DNA of 64,000 bases from Haploplasma axanthum (GCF_900660745.1 NZ_LR215048.1:1798001-1862000); one strand, 5' to 3'. Positions 9,064 to 17,674 are shown, numbered from the stretch's first letter. Numbers and translations are program-made. Notes: generated by a model from the sequence alone, not told the origin.

Positions 9064-10083
9064 ATGAATAAAAATATAACAATTAATATGATTGCTGAAG
9101 AACTCGGTTTATCTAGAAATACCGTTTCAAAAGCATTAAATAATCAACATGTATCTGAATCAACAAAAAAATTAATTATAGATAAGGCTGAGGAACTAGG
9201 CTATAAAGGTTATGGGTTTTATAGAGAAAGAAAAGAACTTAACACTCTCAAAATATTACTCCTTGCAGGAAAGCCTATCTATGACTTAGATTTTTTCATT
9301 AGTTTTGCTCGAGGTGTTGAGAGAACCGACACCAAATATAATATTGAAATATTCCAATATACATTTGGTACTAATACTACATTCAAACAACTTGGAGATT
9401 ATTTAGACTCATTAAAGATTGACGGTATTATAGGAATCGAATTATATTCAAAAGATTTGCTTGAATATATTTTGAAAACCAAAATACCTACTGTTTTTAT
9501 CGATGCTAGTATTGATTTAAAACATAAAAATGGAAATTTTGATGTTTTACTTATGGAAAGTAGAGATAGTATATACAAACTCTGTAACTACTTAATAGCC
9601 AACGGATTTAACCGATTAACCTTCTGTGGTGACCGAGATCACTGTATTGGATTTAATGAACGCTTTTTAGGTATGCGAGACTCATTAAGTGATATTGGTC
9701 ATAGAATAGATATGGAACAACAACTCCTTCTACCCGATGATTCTCCATTCGGTGATATTTCTTGGATGACAAAACAAATAAGTGCTTTAAAATATAAACC
9801 TCAAGCGTTTATTTGTGCTAATGATAGTATTGCATCCAGTGTTATTAATGCTTTAAAAACTCTGAATTATAAAATCCCTCATGAGGTCCAAGTAATTGGA
9901 TTTGATAATACTATTGAATCAACAATTTCAATTCCTCCAATCACAACAGTTAACGTTGATAAAGAGTTACTTGGTCAAGAAGCTTTATACCTTTTGGTCG
10001 ATAGAATAAACAGACCAAATAGTGCAATTAAAACAATCTATATTGATACTAATATAATTTTTAGACAGTCTACTAAAAAGTAA
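9064..10083 (+). CDS. LacI-family transcriptional regulator of the fructan/sucrose locus
   Basis: 339 residues. The N-terminal LacI helix-turn-helix occupies residues 1-50 (TINMIAEELGLSRNTVSKAL, then the hinge region). The rest is a periplasmic-binding-protein-like sugar-sensing domain with the usual C-terminal QVIGFDNTIES segment. The GGTGATAAT ribosome-binding site is close to the ATG. Divergence from the uptake operon and two matching 12-bp operators in the shared promoter region suggest it represses both directions and responds to sucrose, fructose or a fructan fragment. The effector is inferred. Confidence 0.88.
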   Translation: MNKNITINMIAEELGLSRNTVSKALNNQHVSESTKKLIIDKAEELGYKGYGFYRERKELNTLKILLLAGKPIYDLDFFISFARGVERTDTKYNIEIFQYTFGTNTTFKQLGDYLDSLKIDGIIGIELYSKDLLEYILKTKIPTVFIDASIDLKHKNGNFDVLLMESRDSIYKLCNYLIANGFNRLTFCGDRDHCIGFNERFLGMRDSLSDIGHRIDMEQQLLLPDDSPFGDISWMTKQISALKYKPQAFICANDSIASSVINALKTLNYKIPHEVQVIGFDNTIESTISIPPITTVNVDKELLGQEALYLLVDRINRPNSAIKTIYIDTNIIFRQSTKK

Positions 10084-10180
10084 CTGTGTAGGGCTTCAAT
10101 TTTACTCTTATTTTTATTTAATAATAGTAATTTATACTTAAAAAATATATTCAGAGATTTTAAGTACATTCATCTATAAA

Positions 10181-10357
10181 ATGATATCCGTAAGTCCTAA
10201 TGAGATTGTATACTGTATTGCTGGAACCAAGAATTATTCAGACAATGAGTTCAAAGAACGACGTTTTGAGTTCTTAAAAACTGAACCAATCATTGTGGAA
10301 ACATATCACACACCCGATGGCTTAGCTAAAATGTTATATCGGGTTGTAGTGATATAA
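10181..10357 (+). CDS. Small open frame of unknown nature, possibly a gene remnant
   Basis: In the 446-base stretch between 10084 and 10529, a 58-codon frame starts at an ATG and encodes MISVSPNEIVYCIAGTKNYS and a charged middle, ending in MLYRVVVI. Codon use is less AT-biased than in the neighbours (GAACCAATCATTGTGG, CCCGATGGC). No ribosome-binding site precedes the ATG. I do not recognise the sequence; it could be the tail of a degraded mobile gene. The rest of the stretch holds a short direct repeat and a terminator. Confidence 0.2.
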   Translation: MISVSPNEIVYCIAGTKNYSDNEFKERRFEFLKTEPIIVETYHTPDGLAKMLYRVVVI

Positions 10358-10415
10358 TTTTTTACGAAATAGATGTTCTCACACTCAAGAAAATATATGC
10401 TTAAAGCATAGTTTG

Positions 10416-10451
10416 ATGTTTCCACATTGATTTCGATATGTTTCCACATTG
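10416..10451. repeat. Two direct 14-bp repeats
   Basis: ATGTTTCCACATTG occurs at 10416-10429 and again at 10438-10451, a 22-base period. The repeats lie between the unknown small frame and the terminator of the methyltransferase gene. Repeated subterminal motifs are seen at transposon ends, but no transposase is present here. Confidence 0.6.
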
Positions 10452-10455
10452 GGCA

Positions 10456-10506
10456 AAAAGTAAAAAAGAAGCATTTAACCCAGTTTTTAAGGGAAAAATG
10501 CTTCTT
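10456..10506 (-). terminator. Terminator of the RNA methyltransferase gene
   Basis: An 11-bp stem (AAGAAGCATTT with AAATGCTTCTT), extended by further pairs towards the loop, is followed on the minus strand by a TTTTTTACTTTTT tract, 24 bases after the stop codon. Confidence 0.8.
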
Positions 10507-10529
10507 GTTCTATTATACTAACGGCTTTG

Positions 10530-11861
10530 TTAAGCGGTTTTTAAAGAAAGCAATACGATGTTTTCAACGTGTGCTGTTTGTGGAAACATATCTAGTGGAG
10601 TTATTGATTTAACTTTATATTTTGTTGATAAAAGCTTTAAATCATTAACTAAAGTCTTTGGATTACATGAAACATAAATTACTTCTTTTGGTGCTGATTT
10701 AAGAATATACTTACATACTTCTTCACCTAGTCCAATTCTTGGTGGGTTAAAAATCATTTTATCAAACTTTTGTTTTAGAAAATCAATAATTTTGACAAAG
10801 TCACCAGTAATTGTTTTTATGTTTGTGATTTTATTATCTTCTAATGAATAATTCATATCATTAACTGCAGATTTAATTGATTCAATCGCTACTACTTGTT
10901 TAACATATTTGCTAACATGTGTGGCAATTGTTCCAACTCCAGAATATGCATCTAAGACAACATCTTCTTTATTGAATGTTGCTTTTTCAATAATCATGTT
11001 ATACATTTTTTCAGCTTGTTTCGTATTTAACTGGAAGAAAGCAAACGGAGTTAAATAAAACTTATAATCATTAAGATACATTGTTAAGTACTTTTCACCT
11101 TTTAAAAGTTTTAATTCTCCTTCATAGATATCTGGACTATTCTTATATTTTGGAACATAGTTTTCATATACACCAACAACATTAGGATTTTTTTTCATTA
11201 TTTCATCAACTAAGTTTGTTAATTTTGTTTTAACTTTAGTTACTAATGTTAATTGAACTTCACCAAATTTATTAACTCTTAATGATAAACTAATAATTGT
11301 TCCTTTTTTAGTCTTTAAATCATATGCATTAATCTTATGCTTATCTAAAATTGGTAAAATATTTTTAACAGTCTTTTCAATTGCTTCTTCTTCAATAATT
11401 AGACTATCAACAACAAATAATTGATTTCCACCTCTTATATAATTAGCCATCATATTTTTGCCATTTTGATATGCAAGTGGAATATATGCTTTATTACGAT
11501 AATGTAATTGATTATCTGAAGGGATTGTTGATCCTAATTTTACATCCTTAGTTTCTTTTTTTATTTTAGTCATTAACAAAAAACGAACAATGTCTTTTTT
11601 ATATCTTAATTGTTCTTGATAATCAAGATGTAATAAATTAATACTACCGCTTTTCATGTAATATGGCCAAGTAACATCTCTTCGATGTTTAGAAGGTGTT
11701 ATAACATGTTCAAGTTTTGCTTCTAATGCCCCTCTAATATTAGTGAACAGTTCTGCTTCAACTTCTTCACCTAAATATGCATAATAAATATATACTGGGC
11801 TTTTTTTATGATAGGCAATTCCTTCACCATCACTACCCATTCTTTCAATTTTAAATTTCAT
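10530..11861 (-). CDS. TrmA/RumA-family RNA (uracil-5-)-methyltransferase
   Basis: 443 residues. A TRAM-like N-terminal segment (1-55) is followed by the SAM-dependent methyltransferase fold: VVLDAYSGVGTIATHV (motif I, about 312-327), FNPPRIGLG (motif IV) and the catalytic VSCNPKTL with the nucleophilic Cys, then QTAHVENI near the end. These define 23S rRNA or tRNA m5U methyltransferases (RlmD/RlmCD/TrmA group). The Fe-S cluster cysteines normally placed before the HLDYQEQLRYK segment are absent; the positions read YYMKSGSINLL. The gene is therefore a cluster-free member and the target (rRNA U747/U1939 or tRNA U54) cannot be fixed. A GGAAG ribosome-binding site supports the start. Confidence 0.85.
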   Translation of the reverse strand: MKFKIERMGSDGEGIAYHKKSPVYIYYAYLGEEVEAELFTNIRGALEAKLEHVITPSKHRRDVTWPYYMKSGSINLLHLDYQEQLRYKKDIVRFLLMTKIKKETKDVKLGSTIPSDNQLHYRNKAYIPLAYQNGKNMMANYIRGGNQLFVVDSLIIEEEAIEKTVKNILPILDKHKINAYDLKTKKGTIISLSLRVNKFGEVQLTLVTKVKTKLTNLVDEIMKKNPNVVGVYENYVPKYKNSPDIYEGELKLLKGEKYLTMYLNDYKFYLTPFAFFQLNTKQAEKMYNMIIEKATFNKEDVVLDAYSGVGTIATHVSKYVKQVVAIESIKSAVNDMNYSLEDNKITNIKTITGDFVKIIDFLKQKFDKMIFNPPRIGLGEEVCKYILKSAPKEVIYVSCNPKTLVNDLKLLSTKYKVKSITPLDMFPQTAHVENIVLLSLKTA

Positions 11862-11981
11862 TTTTTCTACTTCCTTAAACTTATCTAAATAATCGTGTTT
11901 ATTATATCATTATTTCTTTTAATAACATATCATATGGTTTATCTTTTAATATGCTAATCAAATGTCTTTTTTGAATTGCTA

Positions 11982-11990
11982 TGCTATACT
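11982..11990 (+). promoter_or_regulatory. Extended -10 promoter element of the peroxidase gene
   Basis: TGCTATACT is a TGn-extended -10 box, 30 bases before the ATG. No strong -35 is evident at 17 bases; TTGAAT occurs closer, at 11971. Confidence 0.5.
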
Positions 11991-12020
11991 TTAATTATAA
12001 AATATAGGAGGAATAAATTT

Positions 12021-12530
12021 ATGAATTTATATGATATTTCAGTTGAAGATACTAACAACAAAGAAATAAAACTTGATAAATATCAAGGAAAGGTTTTATT
12101 AATTGTTAATACTGCAACAAAATGTGGTTTTACAAAACAATATGATGGACTACAAAAACTTTATGAAAAATATCGTGATCAAGGATTCGAAATTTTAGAT
12201 TTCCCTTGTAACCAGTTTCTTATGCAAGCTCCTGGAAGTAATCAAAAATTAGCTGAGTTTTGTTCAATAAACTTTGGAACTACTTTCCAAACATTTGCTA
12301 AAATTAATGTTAATGGGAAAAACGAACATCCTCTTTATCACTACTTAAAAAATTCAAATCCATCAAACATTAAAAGTCACTTAGAGTCATCACCTTTATC
12401 AGGAAAGATTAAATGGAATTTCACTAAGTTTTTAATTGATCGTGAAGGTAATACTGTTGGTCGATATGATTCTAGTGTAACTCCTGAATCATTAGATGAA
12501 ACACTATCTCACGTTTTAAATTCAAAATAA
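12021..12530 (+). CDS. gpx: Glutathione-peroxidase-family thiol peroxidase
   Basis: 169 residues from the ATG at 12021, which follows a perfect AGGAGG; an upstream in-frame ATG at 11976 lies within the promoter. The peroxidatic Cys35 is in NTATKCGFT, the resolving-Cys motif is FPCNQF (Cys63), and Gln and Trp of the catalytic tetrad are in the APGSNQ area and KWNFTKFL. The family reduces hydroperoxides; bacterial Cys-type members generally use thioredoxin and not glutathione. It is a monocistronic gene convergent with asnA and is cytoplasmic (no signal peptide). Confidence 0.9.
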   Translation: MNLYDISVEDTNNKEIKLDKYQGKVLLIVNTATKCGFTKQYDGLQKLYEKYRDQGFEILDFPCNQFLMQAPGSNQKLAEFCSINFGTTFQTFAKINVNGKNEHPLYHYLKNSNPSNIKSHLESSPLSGKIKWNFTKFLIDREGNTVGRYDSSVTPESLDETLSHVLNSK

Positions 12531-12539
12531 TTATTTAAG

Positions 12540-12565
12540 TACTCTTTTTAAAAGGGTATTTTTTT
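12540..12565. terminator. Terminator between the convergent gpx and asnA genes
   Basis: The stem TACTCTTT with AAAGGGTA (one G-U pair) and a short loop is followed on the plus strand by seven T residues. It serves gpx; the AT-rich other side may also serve asnA. Confidence 0.7.
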
Positions 12566-13547
12566 ATAGATAATCAATTTTGTTTTTAGCAAAATACTCC
12601 ATTTCGTCATCATTCCAAATTGATGCTTGAACTTCTGCAATATGAGTTTTTTCTAGTAATAACATACATAATCTTGATTGTCCAATTCCTCCACCAATTG
12701 TTAATGGTAATTCTTCATTCAAAATCATTTTATGATAAAGTGTATTAATATCTTCTTCTCTATTCACTTCTTCTAATTGTTCTAAAAGAGAATCTTTATC
12801 AACTCTAATTCCCATAGATGATATTTCAATAGCATCATCTAATATTTCACTCCAGATTAAGATATCACCGTTTAAATTCCAATCATCATAATCTGCTGCA
12901 CGTAAATCATGGATCATTCCGTTTTCAAATTTCTTACCAATTTTTTTAATAAAGACTGTTTTATGTTCTTTAGTGATTAATCTTTCTCGTTCTTTATCGT
13001 TTGAATTAGGATATAAATCATATAAATCACTAGCATCAATAAAAAATACCTCTTCTTTAATTTCATCTTTAAGCTCTTGATATGACTTTCTTACTAAGTC
13101 TTTTGTTTCTTTTAATGCTTTTACTATTTTTTTAACGATTTCTTCTAAAAAATCTTCATTACGATCTTTTCTATCAATAACTAATTCCCAATCCCATTGA
13201 TCAACATAGATTGAATGTGTTTTATCAGTAATATCTAAAGGTCTAATTGCATTCATATCAGTATATATGCCTTCATATAAATTATAACCATATTTTTTTA
13301 AAGCCATTCTTTTCCATTTAGCAAGTGATTGCACAATTTCAACGTTATATCCTAGTGTTTTTATATGAAAATTTAAAGCACTATTTTTTATTCCTAAATC
13401 ATCATTTATTCCTTTATTACTCTCAACAATTATTGGTGCTGATACACGATCAAGATTTAACTTCTTTGATAGTTCTTTTTCAAAATTATCTTTAACTATC
13501 TTAATTGCTTTTTGAGTTTCTTTCATTGTTAACTTAGACTTATACAT
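12564..13547 (-). CDS. asnA: Aspartate-ammonia ligase (asparagine synthetase A)
   Basis: 327 residues from the ATG at 13547 behind a GAGGAA site; an alternative in-frame start lies 21 bases upstream. It is colinear with E. coli AsnA throughout: LAKWKRMAL, the YVDQWDWELV motif, the RAADYDDW segment, SSMGIRVD and the GGGIGQSRLCMLLL nucleotide-binding end. The enzyme makes asparagine from aspartate, ammonia and ATP, a class II tRNA-synthetase-like fold, in the cytoplasm. It starts just after the metal-sensor gene terminator. No T-box leader is present in the short gap. Confidence 0.95.
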   Translation of the reverse strand: MYKSKLTMKETQKAIKIVKDNFEKELSKKLNLDRVSAPIIVESNKGINDDLGIKNSALNFHIKTLGYNVEIVQSLAKWKRMALKKYGYNLYEGIYTDMNAIRPLDITDKTHSIYVDQWDWELVIDRKDRNEDFLEEIVKKIVKALKETKDLVRKSYQELKDEIKEEVFFIDASDLYDLYPNSNDKERERLITKEHKTVFIKKIGKKFENGMIHDLRAADYDDWNLNGDILIWSEILDDAIEISSMGIRVDKDSLLEQLEEVNREEDINTLYHKMILNEELPLTIGGGIGQSRLCMLLLEKTHIAEVQASIWNDDEMEYFAKNKIDYL

Positions 13548-13588
13548 AATAGTAATTCCTCTTTTCATACATTATCTTTAATATTATA

Positions 13589-13620
13589 CCAAAAAAATAA
13601 AGGAAACGACTGTCTCCCTT
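13589..13620 (-). terminator. Terminator of the L31/lipoprotein/metal-sensor operon
   Basis: On the minus strand AAGGGAGAC and GTTTCCTT form an imperfect hairpin followed by ATTTTTTT. It overlaps the stop codon of the ArsR-family gene, separating that operon from asnA. Confidence 0.6.
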
Positions 13621-13918
13621 AGTTTTTTTCTTCATTAACATGTATTATCGCAGTTTCAAATATATCATATACATGTTTATCATATAAACTGTAGATTACT
13701 TCTTTTCCTTTTTTATCTTTAGTAACCAAATTAGCAACTCTTAAAACTCTTAATTGATGTGAAACTGCACTTTGTGTTACTCCAATTAATTCTGAAATAG
13801 TTGTTACATTAAGTTTAGTATCTTTTAATACATAAAGAATCTTAATTCTAGTTGGATCTGAAATAACTTTAAATAGATTACTTATACTAGTAATTGTTTT
13901 AATATCAATTTTTTTCAT
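13619..13918 (-). CDS. ArsR/SmtB-family metal-sensing repressor with an alpha5 zinc-site signature
   Basis: 99 residues: a winged helix-turn-helix (SDPTRIKILYVL, then GVTQSAVSHQLRVLR as recognition helix). The C-terminal helix carries Asp80, His82, His93 and Glu96 in the exact D-x-H-x10-H-x2-E spacing of the SmtB/CzrA alpha5 metal site, which binds Zn(II) or Co(II). There is no CxC alpha3 site. In characterised relatives metal binding releases DNA. It starts one base after the stop of the His-rich repeat lipoprotein, so it is the last gene of that operon and may autoregulate it. Metal identity is inferred from the ligand pattern. Confidence 0.85.
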   Translation of the reverse strand: MKKIDIKTITSISNLFKVISDPTRIKILYVLKDTKLNVTTISELIGVTQSAVSHQLRVLRVANLVTKDKKGKEVIYSLYDKHVYDIFETAIIHVNEEKN

Positions 13919-13919
13919 T

Positions 13920-16900
13920 TTATAAAATAATTATTATTACAGCTGTTTCAAACAAATCATCAAAAATAACTTCTATTTTAGTGTTTTCTTTAGTGAAAGC
14001 AGTACCTGTTTTTACAAATCCATTATTAGTTAAAATTGCTTCATATGTACTAACAAAACTTAAATCACTTCCATTCACATCAATAGCAATCGACTCTTTA
14101 CTATAACCATGAACTTTAGCACTATAAACTAAGTTCTCTAATTCAGAATCTTGATCAAATAAGGGTATTCCATATTCATTAAATAGTTTTGTTAAATCTT
14201 GATGTTCTTTTCCATATGACGGATCAGTTGTTATACTTATTGAAACAATACTAAAATCACTACTGTTTGAATAGTATATAAAATAATCATTATCTTCTTT
14301 ATATAATGCACCTGTGTATTCATTATTAAACCATCCTAAGTCTAATAGACTATTAATAAATGATTCTAATTCTTCTTTACTCGTATCATATATCTTGAAG
14401 TCAAAATCTTCATCATCTTGATATTTTTTAATAACATAATGAGTAGAATTTAATTCTCCATATTTTGGTAATTCATCTTTAATAATTGCATTTATTTCAT
14501 CACTTGGATATTCACTTATTTTTTGAATTGTAATATCTATTGTACGATATGTACTTAAATGATCTTCAATTACCATAATAAATGTTTTTTCATTGTTTAT
14601 ATATCCATCATGTTTCAAACTATAAACCCATCCTTCTAAACTATTTATATAGCTATCAATTGACGAAGACGTTGCTCCATAAATTAAGATTAATAATTTG
14701 CCAACTGATAAATCTTCGTCATTAAGTGAAATTGATGAAAAACCTGAATAAGCAATTAAATTATTATTAGGTAATAATTCATTAATCTCACTAACAGGCC
14801 ATTCTTCATAGAATCCCTCTGTAATTATTTTATGAATTTGGATTTCAATTACATCTCCACCGTGATATTTCAAATTATGAACAATAATAAAATAATCTAA
14901 TCCATCTTTAAAATATCTTGCTCCATGAGCATTTTTTATTTCAGAGTTTACCCATCCATCAGCCTCTAGTAATTCATAATAGTTAAATACTTCTGTTCTA
15001 TCATCTTCAACCCCAAGTATTTCAATAACACTATATTCTTCCTTTACATCAAAGAATGCACTTTTACTATTTGGAAATTCTGGAAGTTCAAATCCTACAT
15101 TCTCTTTTAACTCTTTATTTGGCCATTCATTTACAGTATCATCATTTAATTTAGTTATCTTATATTCAATTGTTTTTCCACCATGGTCCATACTATTATG
15201 ATATGTTATTAAAGCATTTACTCCATCTTTAGTATAACTACCACCATGAAAACTATTAGTTGATGATTTAATCCAACTATCATTTATTAGTAATAAATCA
15301 TACTTTTCTAGTGCCTCTTTATCATCTTCAATATCACTAATAACAATCTCTAAACCCCCATTTGACAAATGGTTCACTTTAAAATGAACATGTCCTGGAA
15401 ACTCTGGAAGTTTAAATCCAAAATGCTCAAAGATTTCATCATTAGGAAATCCATGTTCATGATCATGTTCTTTTGAAATTGTAAAATCAATTGTTTCAAT
15501 ATCATCATGTGATTCATGATATGAAATCTCAACATCATCTTTGATATAAGTACCTGCATGTGTTGTCGGAGTACCTTCTGGTACCCATCCATTACTAGTT
15601 AATAGTTCTTGATAAGCTATGATGCTTGCTTCTCTATTTGTAACTTTCGCATTAAATACAAATTCATTTGGAATATTTGTTATTTTGATACTTTTTATGT
15701 TTTCAAAATTAGGAATTTCAATTTTATATTCATTATTAATAAATCTAGTAATATCATCCCATGTTAATGCTAATTCTCTAAAAACAATATCAACGACTTC
15801 TGGACTACTTGGCATCATCATTATTGTAATTCTATAGTTATGCAAGTAATGATCCATCATTATTGTTACTGGGTTTGATTTAAAAATAGTCCATCCAAGT
15901 GTTTCTAATTGTTCAATATACTCATTAACTTTAACTACACGATCAATAACACCATTAATTGTTAATATTTTTTCTTTAGAATCATAAGCTGCTTGATTAA
16001 ACGTTTTAAAATCAGGCATTGAAAAACCTAAATCATTACTAATTTCATCACTTGGCCATCCAGTTGGTTCATCATCTATAATACTAAACGTAAATGTAAT
16101 TATATTTCTACCATGTGGCAATTCATTATGATAACTTAATGTGAGATTAGGTTTTTTATAAAGATATCCCACATGAGAATCATTATTAGGGTTTTTAATC
16201 CATTCTTCATTAAAAGTATTTAAGAAATCTTCTAAACTTGATTCCAATAGTTCACTCGCAATTGTAACATCAACAATTATTGAATTACTTTTTTCAATTA
16301 TAGTCATCTCATTAACATTTTCAAGTTTATTAATTGTAATCTTAAATTTATCACTAACAGCTTTTTGTGCATCATTCCATGTTTTTTCATGCTCATGATT
16401 ATGTTCTTTAGAGATTGTAAAATCAATTGTATCTTCATCATCATGTGATTCATGATATGAAATCTCAACATTATCTTTGATATAAGTACCTGCATGTGTT
16501 GTTGGAGTACCTTCTGGTACCCATCCATTTGTATTTAAAACATTTTGATATGCAGTTATTTTTTCTTTTCTATTATCCACTTTAATATTAAATTTAAATT
16601 CTGCTTCTTCACTTATAAAATTAAACTCTGTTATTCCTTCAAATAAAGGTAACTCAACATTAAAATGTATAAAAACTTCTTCACTTAATTCTTCCCATGT
16701 ATGTATTTCATGATTATGATCGTGATCTTTTTTACTTATTAGTAAATCAATTGTTGTTCCATTATGAACCATATTATTATGAAGGCTTATTGTATATTCA
16801 AAATCATTATGCTTGAATTTCCCTGCATGTTCATCAAAGCCTCCATCTAGTATCCACCCTAAAGATATTAACAAATCTTTATATTGATACATAGCACCAC

Positions 16901-17357
16901 TATCATTTGTAACACCACTTATTTCAAGTTTTAAACTCTCATCAGTCTTAACTTCATTAACACTTGTGAAATTAGGAAATGCTGGTAAGTCAAAACCTGC
17001 AAAAGATTTAATTGAAACACTTGGCCATAACTTATCAACAACATTTACTATTATTTCTTTTTTAATTTCTGGTTGTTCTTTAAGTGAGATTGTAACTATT
17101 GTGTTCCCTATTTTTAAACCTTTTAATACTCCGTTTGTTACTGTAGCAATTTCATCATTATTTGATACAATTGAAACATCTTTGTTTGTTGTATCAGCAG
17201 GGATAATTTTATACTCAAGCGTTACTTCACTATCAACATTTAAATAAATATTTTCATTTGTTATCGTGATATATTCCGCTTTAATTATTTTCTTATTACA
17301 TGCTAATAATGTAATTGAAATTATCATTAAAACAAATATGCTTAATACTTTTTTCAT
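13920..17357 (-). CDS. Large lipoprotein with an Ig-like domain and ten about 100-residue repeats, several His-rich
   Basis: 1145 residues with a lipobox (LLAC, Cys20). A Big-type Ig-like domain occupies about 27-108. Ten tandem repeats begin near residues 110, 219, 325, 432, 531, 636, 745, 852, 951 and 1051. Their pattern is WPxxEI, a G-F-x-LPEFP-like strand, a beta segment, an alpha helix ending near GW, then H-x-G-x-Y and Y-H-x(3-5)-H. Repeats 1-3 and 5-7 keep the His pairs, and linkers after 1, 2 and 5 are His clusters (KKDHDHNHEIH, EHNHEHEK, EHDHEHG). Repeats 4, 8, 9 and 10 have largely lost them. Surface zinc or other metal binding is the natural inference, because its neighbours are zinc-free L31 and an SmtB-type sensor. 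I do not recognise the repeat family. It overlaps the L31 gene by ATGA. Confidence 0.8.
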   Translation of the reverse strand: MKKVLSIFVLMIISITLLACNKKIIKAEYITITNENIYLNVDSEVTLEYKIIPADTTNKDVSIVSNNDEIATVTNGVLKGLKIGNTIVTISLKEQPEIKKEIIVNVVDKLWPSVSIKSFAGFDLPAFPNFTSVNEVKTDESLKLEISGVTNDSGAMYQYKDLLISLGWILDGGFDEHAGKFKHNDFEYTISLHNNMVHNGTTIDLLISKKDHDHNHEIHTWEELSEEVFIHFNVELPLFEGITEFNFISEEAEFKFNIKVDNRKEKITAYQNVLNTNGWVPEGTPTTHAGTYIKDNVEISYHESHDDEDTIDFTISKEHNHEHEKTWNDAQKAVSDKFKITINKLENVNEMTIIEKSNSIIVDVTIASELLESSLEDFLNTFNEEWIKNPNNDSHVGYLYKKPNLTLSYHNELPHGRNIITFTFSIIDDEPTGWPSDEISNDLGFSMPDFKTFNQAAYDSKEKILTINGVIDRVVKVNEYIEQLETLGWTIFKSNPVTIMMDHYLHNYRITIMMMPSSPEVVDIVFRELALTWDDITRFINNEYKIEIPNFENIKSIKITNIPNEFVFNAKVTNREASIIAYQELLTSNGWVPEGTPTTHAGTYIKDDVEISYHESHDDIETIDFTISKEHDHEHGFPNDEIFEHFGFKLPEFPGHVHFKVNHLSNGGLEIVISDIEDDKEALEKYDLLLINDSWIKSSTNSFHGGSYTKDGVNALITYHNSMDHGGKTIEYKITKLNDDTVNEWPNKELKENVGFELPEFPNSKSAFFDVKEEYSVIEILGVEDDRTEVFNYYELLEADGWVNSEIKNAHGARYFKDGLDYFIIVHNLKYHGGDVIEIQIHKIITEGFYEEWPVSEINELLPNNNLIAYSGFSSISLNDEDLSVGKLLILIYGATSSSIDSYINSLEGWVYSLKHDGYINNEKTFIMVIEDHLSTYRTIDITIQKISEYPSDEINAIIKDELPKYGELNSTHYVIKKYQDDEDFDFKIYDTSKEELESFINSLLDLGWFNNEYTGALYKEDNDYFIYYSNSSDFSIVSISITTDPSYGKEHQDLTKLFNEYGIPLFDQDSELENLVYSAKVHGYSKESIAIDVNGSDLSFVSTYEAILTNNGFVKTGTAFTKENTKIEVIFDDLFETAVIIIIL

Positions 17358-17611
17358 TTAACTGTTCCTCGTTTTTGGTATTTTTTATTAAACTTATCAA
17401 CTCTACCTTGAGCTTGTATAAATGTTTGTTCCCCTGTATAGAAAGGATGTGAACTTGCCGATGTATCCACCTTAACCAGTGGATAAGTATTACCATCTAT
17501 TGTATATATACCTGTTTCTTTAGTAGTAATTGCAGAATCAATTAAATATTGTGTCTTTGTTTGACTATCTTCAAATATTACTAATCTTGTTTCTGGATGT
17601 ATGTTTTTCAT
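17354..17611 (-). CDS. rpmE2: Ribosomal protein L31, type B (zinc-independent form)
   Basis: 85 residues from the ATG at 17611, behind GGAGG at 17618-17622; the upstream ATG at 17629 precedes that site and is rejected. It aligns with type B L31 (YtiA-like): MKNIHPETRLVIFEDSQT at the start, SSHPFYTGEQ and a basic end. It has no cysteine, so it lacks the zinc ribbon of type A L31. In several bacteria the type B protein replaces the zinc form during zinc shortage; in others it is the only L31. Which applies here cannot be seen. Its stop codon overlaps the start of the His-rich lipoprotein gene (ATGA). Confidence 0.93.
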   Translation of the reverse strand: MKNIHPETRLVIFEDSQTKTQYLIDSAITTKETGIYTIDGNTYPLVKVDTSASSHPFYTGEQTFIQAQGRVDKFNKKYQKRGTVK

Positions 17612-17624
17612 AATTATTCCTCCT

Positions 17625-17639
17625 TGCAAATCATTCGCA
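17625..17639. promoter_or_regulatory. Second putative operator, between -10 and ribosome-binding site of the L31 gene
   Basis: TGCAAAT-C-ATTCGCA is a 7-1-7 inverted repeat with one mismatch. It shares the TTGCAAAT half-site with the operator at 17658-17674 and abuts the AGGAGG of rpmE2. A site for the operon-encoded SmtB-like protein or a Fur/Zur-type protein (7-1-7 geometry) are both possible. Confidence 0.5.
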
Positions 17640-17645
17640 TTTACT

Positions 17646-17674
17646 ATTCTATATCATTTGCAAACTATTTGCAA
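17646..17674 (-). promoter_or_regulatory. Promoter of the L31 operon with a perfect inverted-repeat operator over the -35
   Basis: On the minus strand the -35 TTGCAA (17669-17674) and -10 TAGAAT (17646-17651) are 17 bases apart. A perfect 7-bp inverted repeat with 3-base spacer, TTGCAAA-n3-TTTGCAA (17658-17674), covers the -35 and spacer. Confidence 0.65.

Noticed and set aside
13548-13618. T-box or other riboswitch before asnA
   Set aside because: The gap to the preceding gene is about 70 bases and is filled by a terminator; there is no room for a T-box and no T-box sequence.
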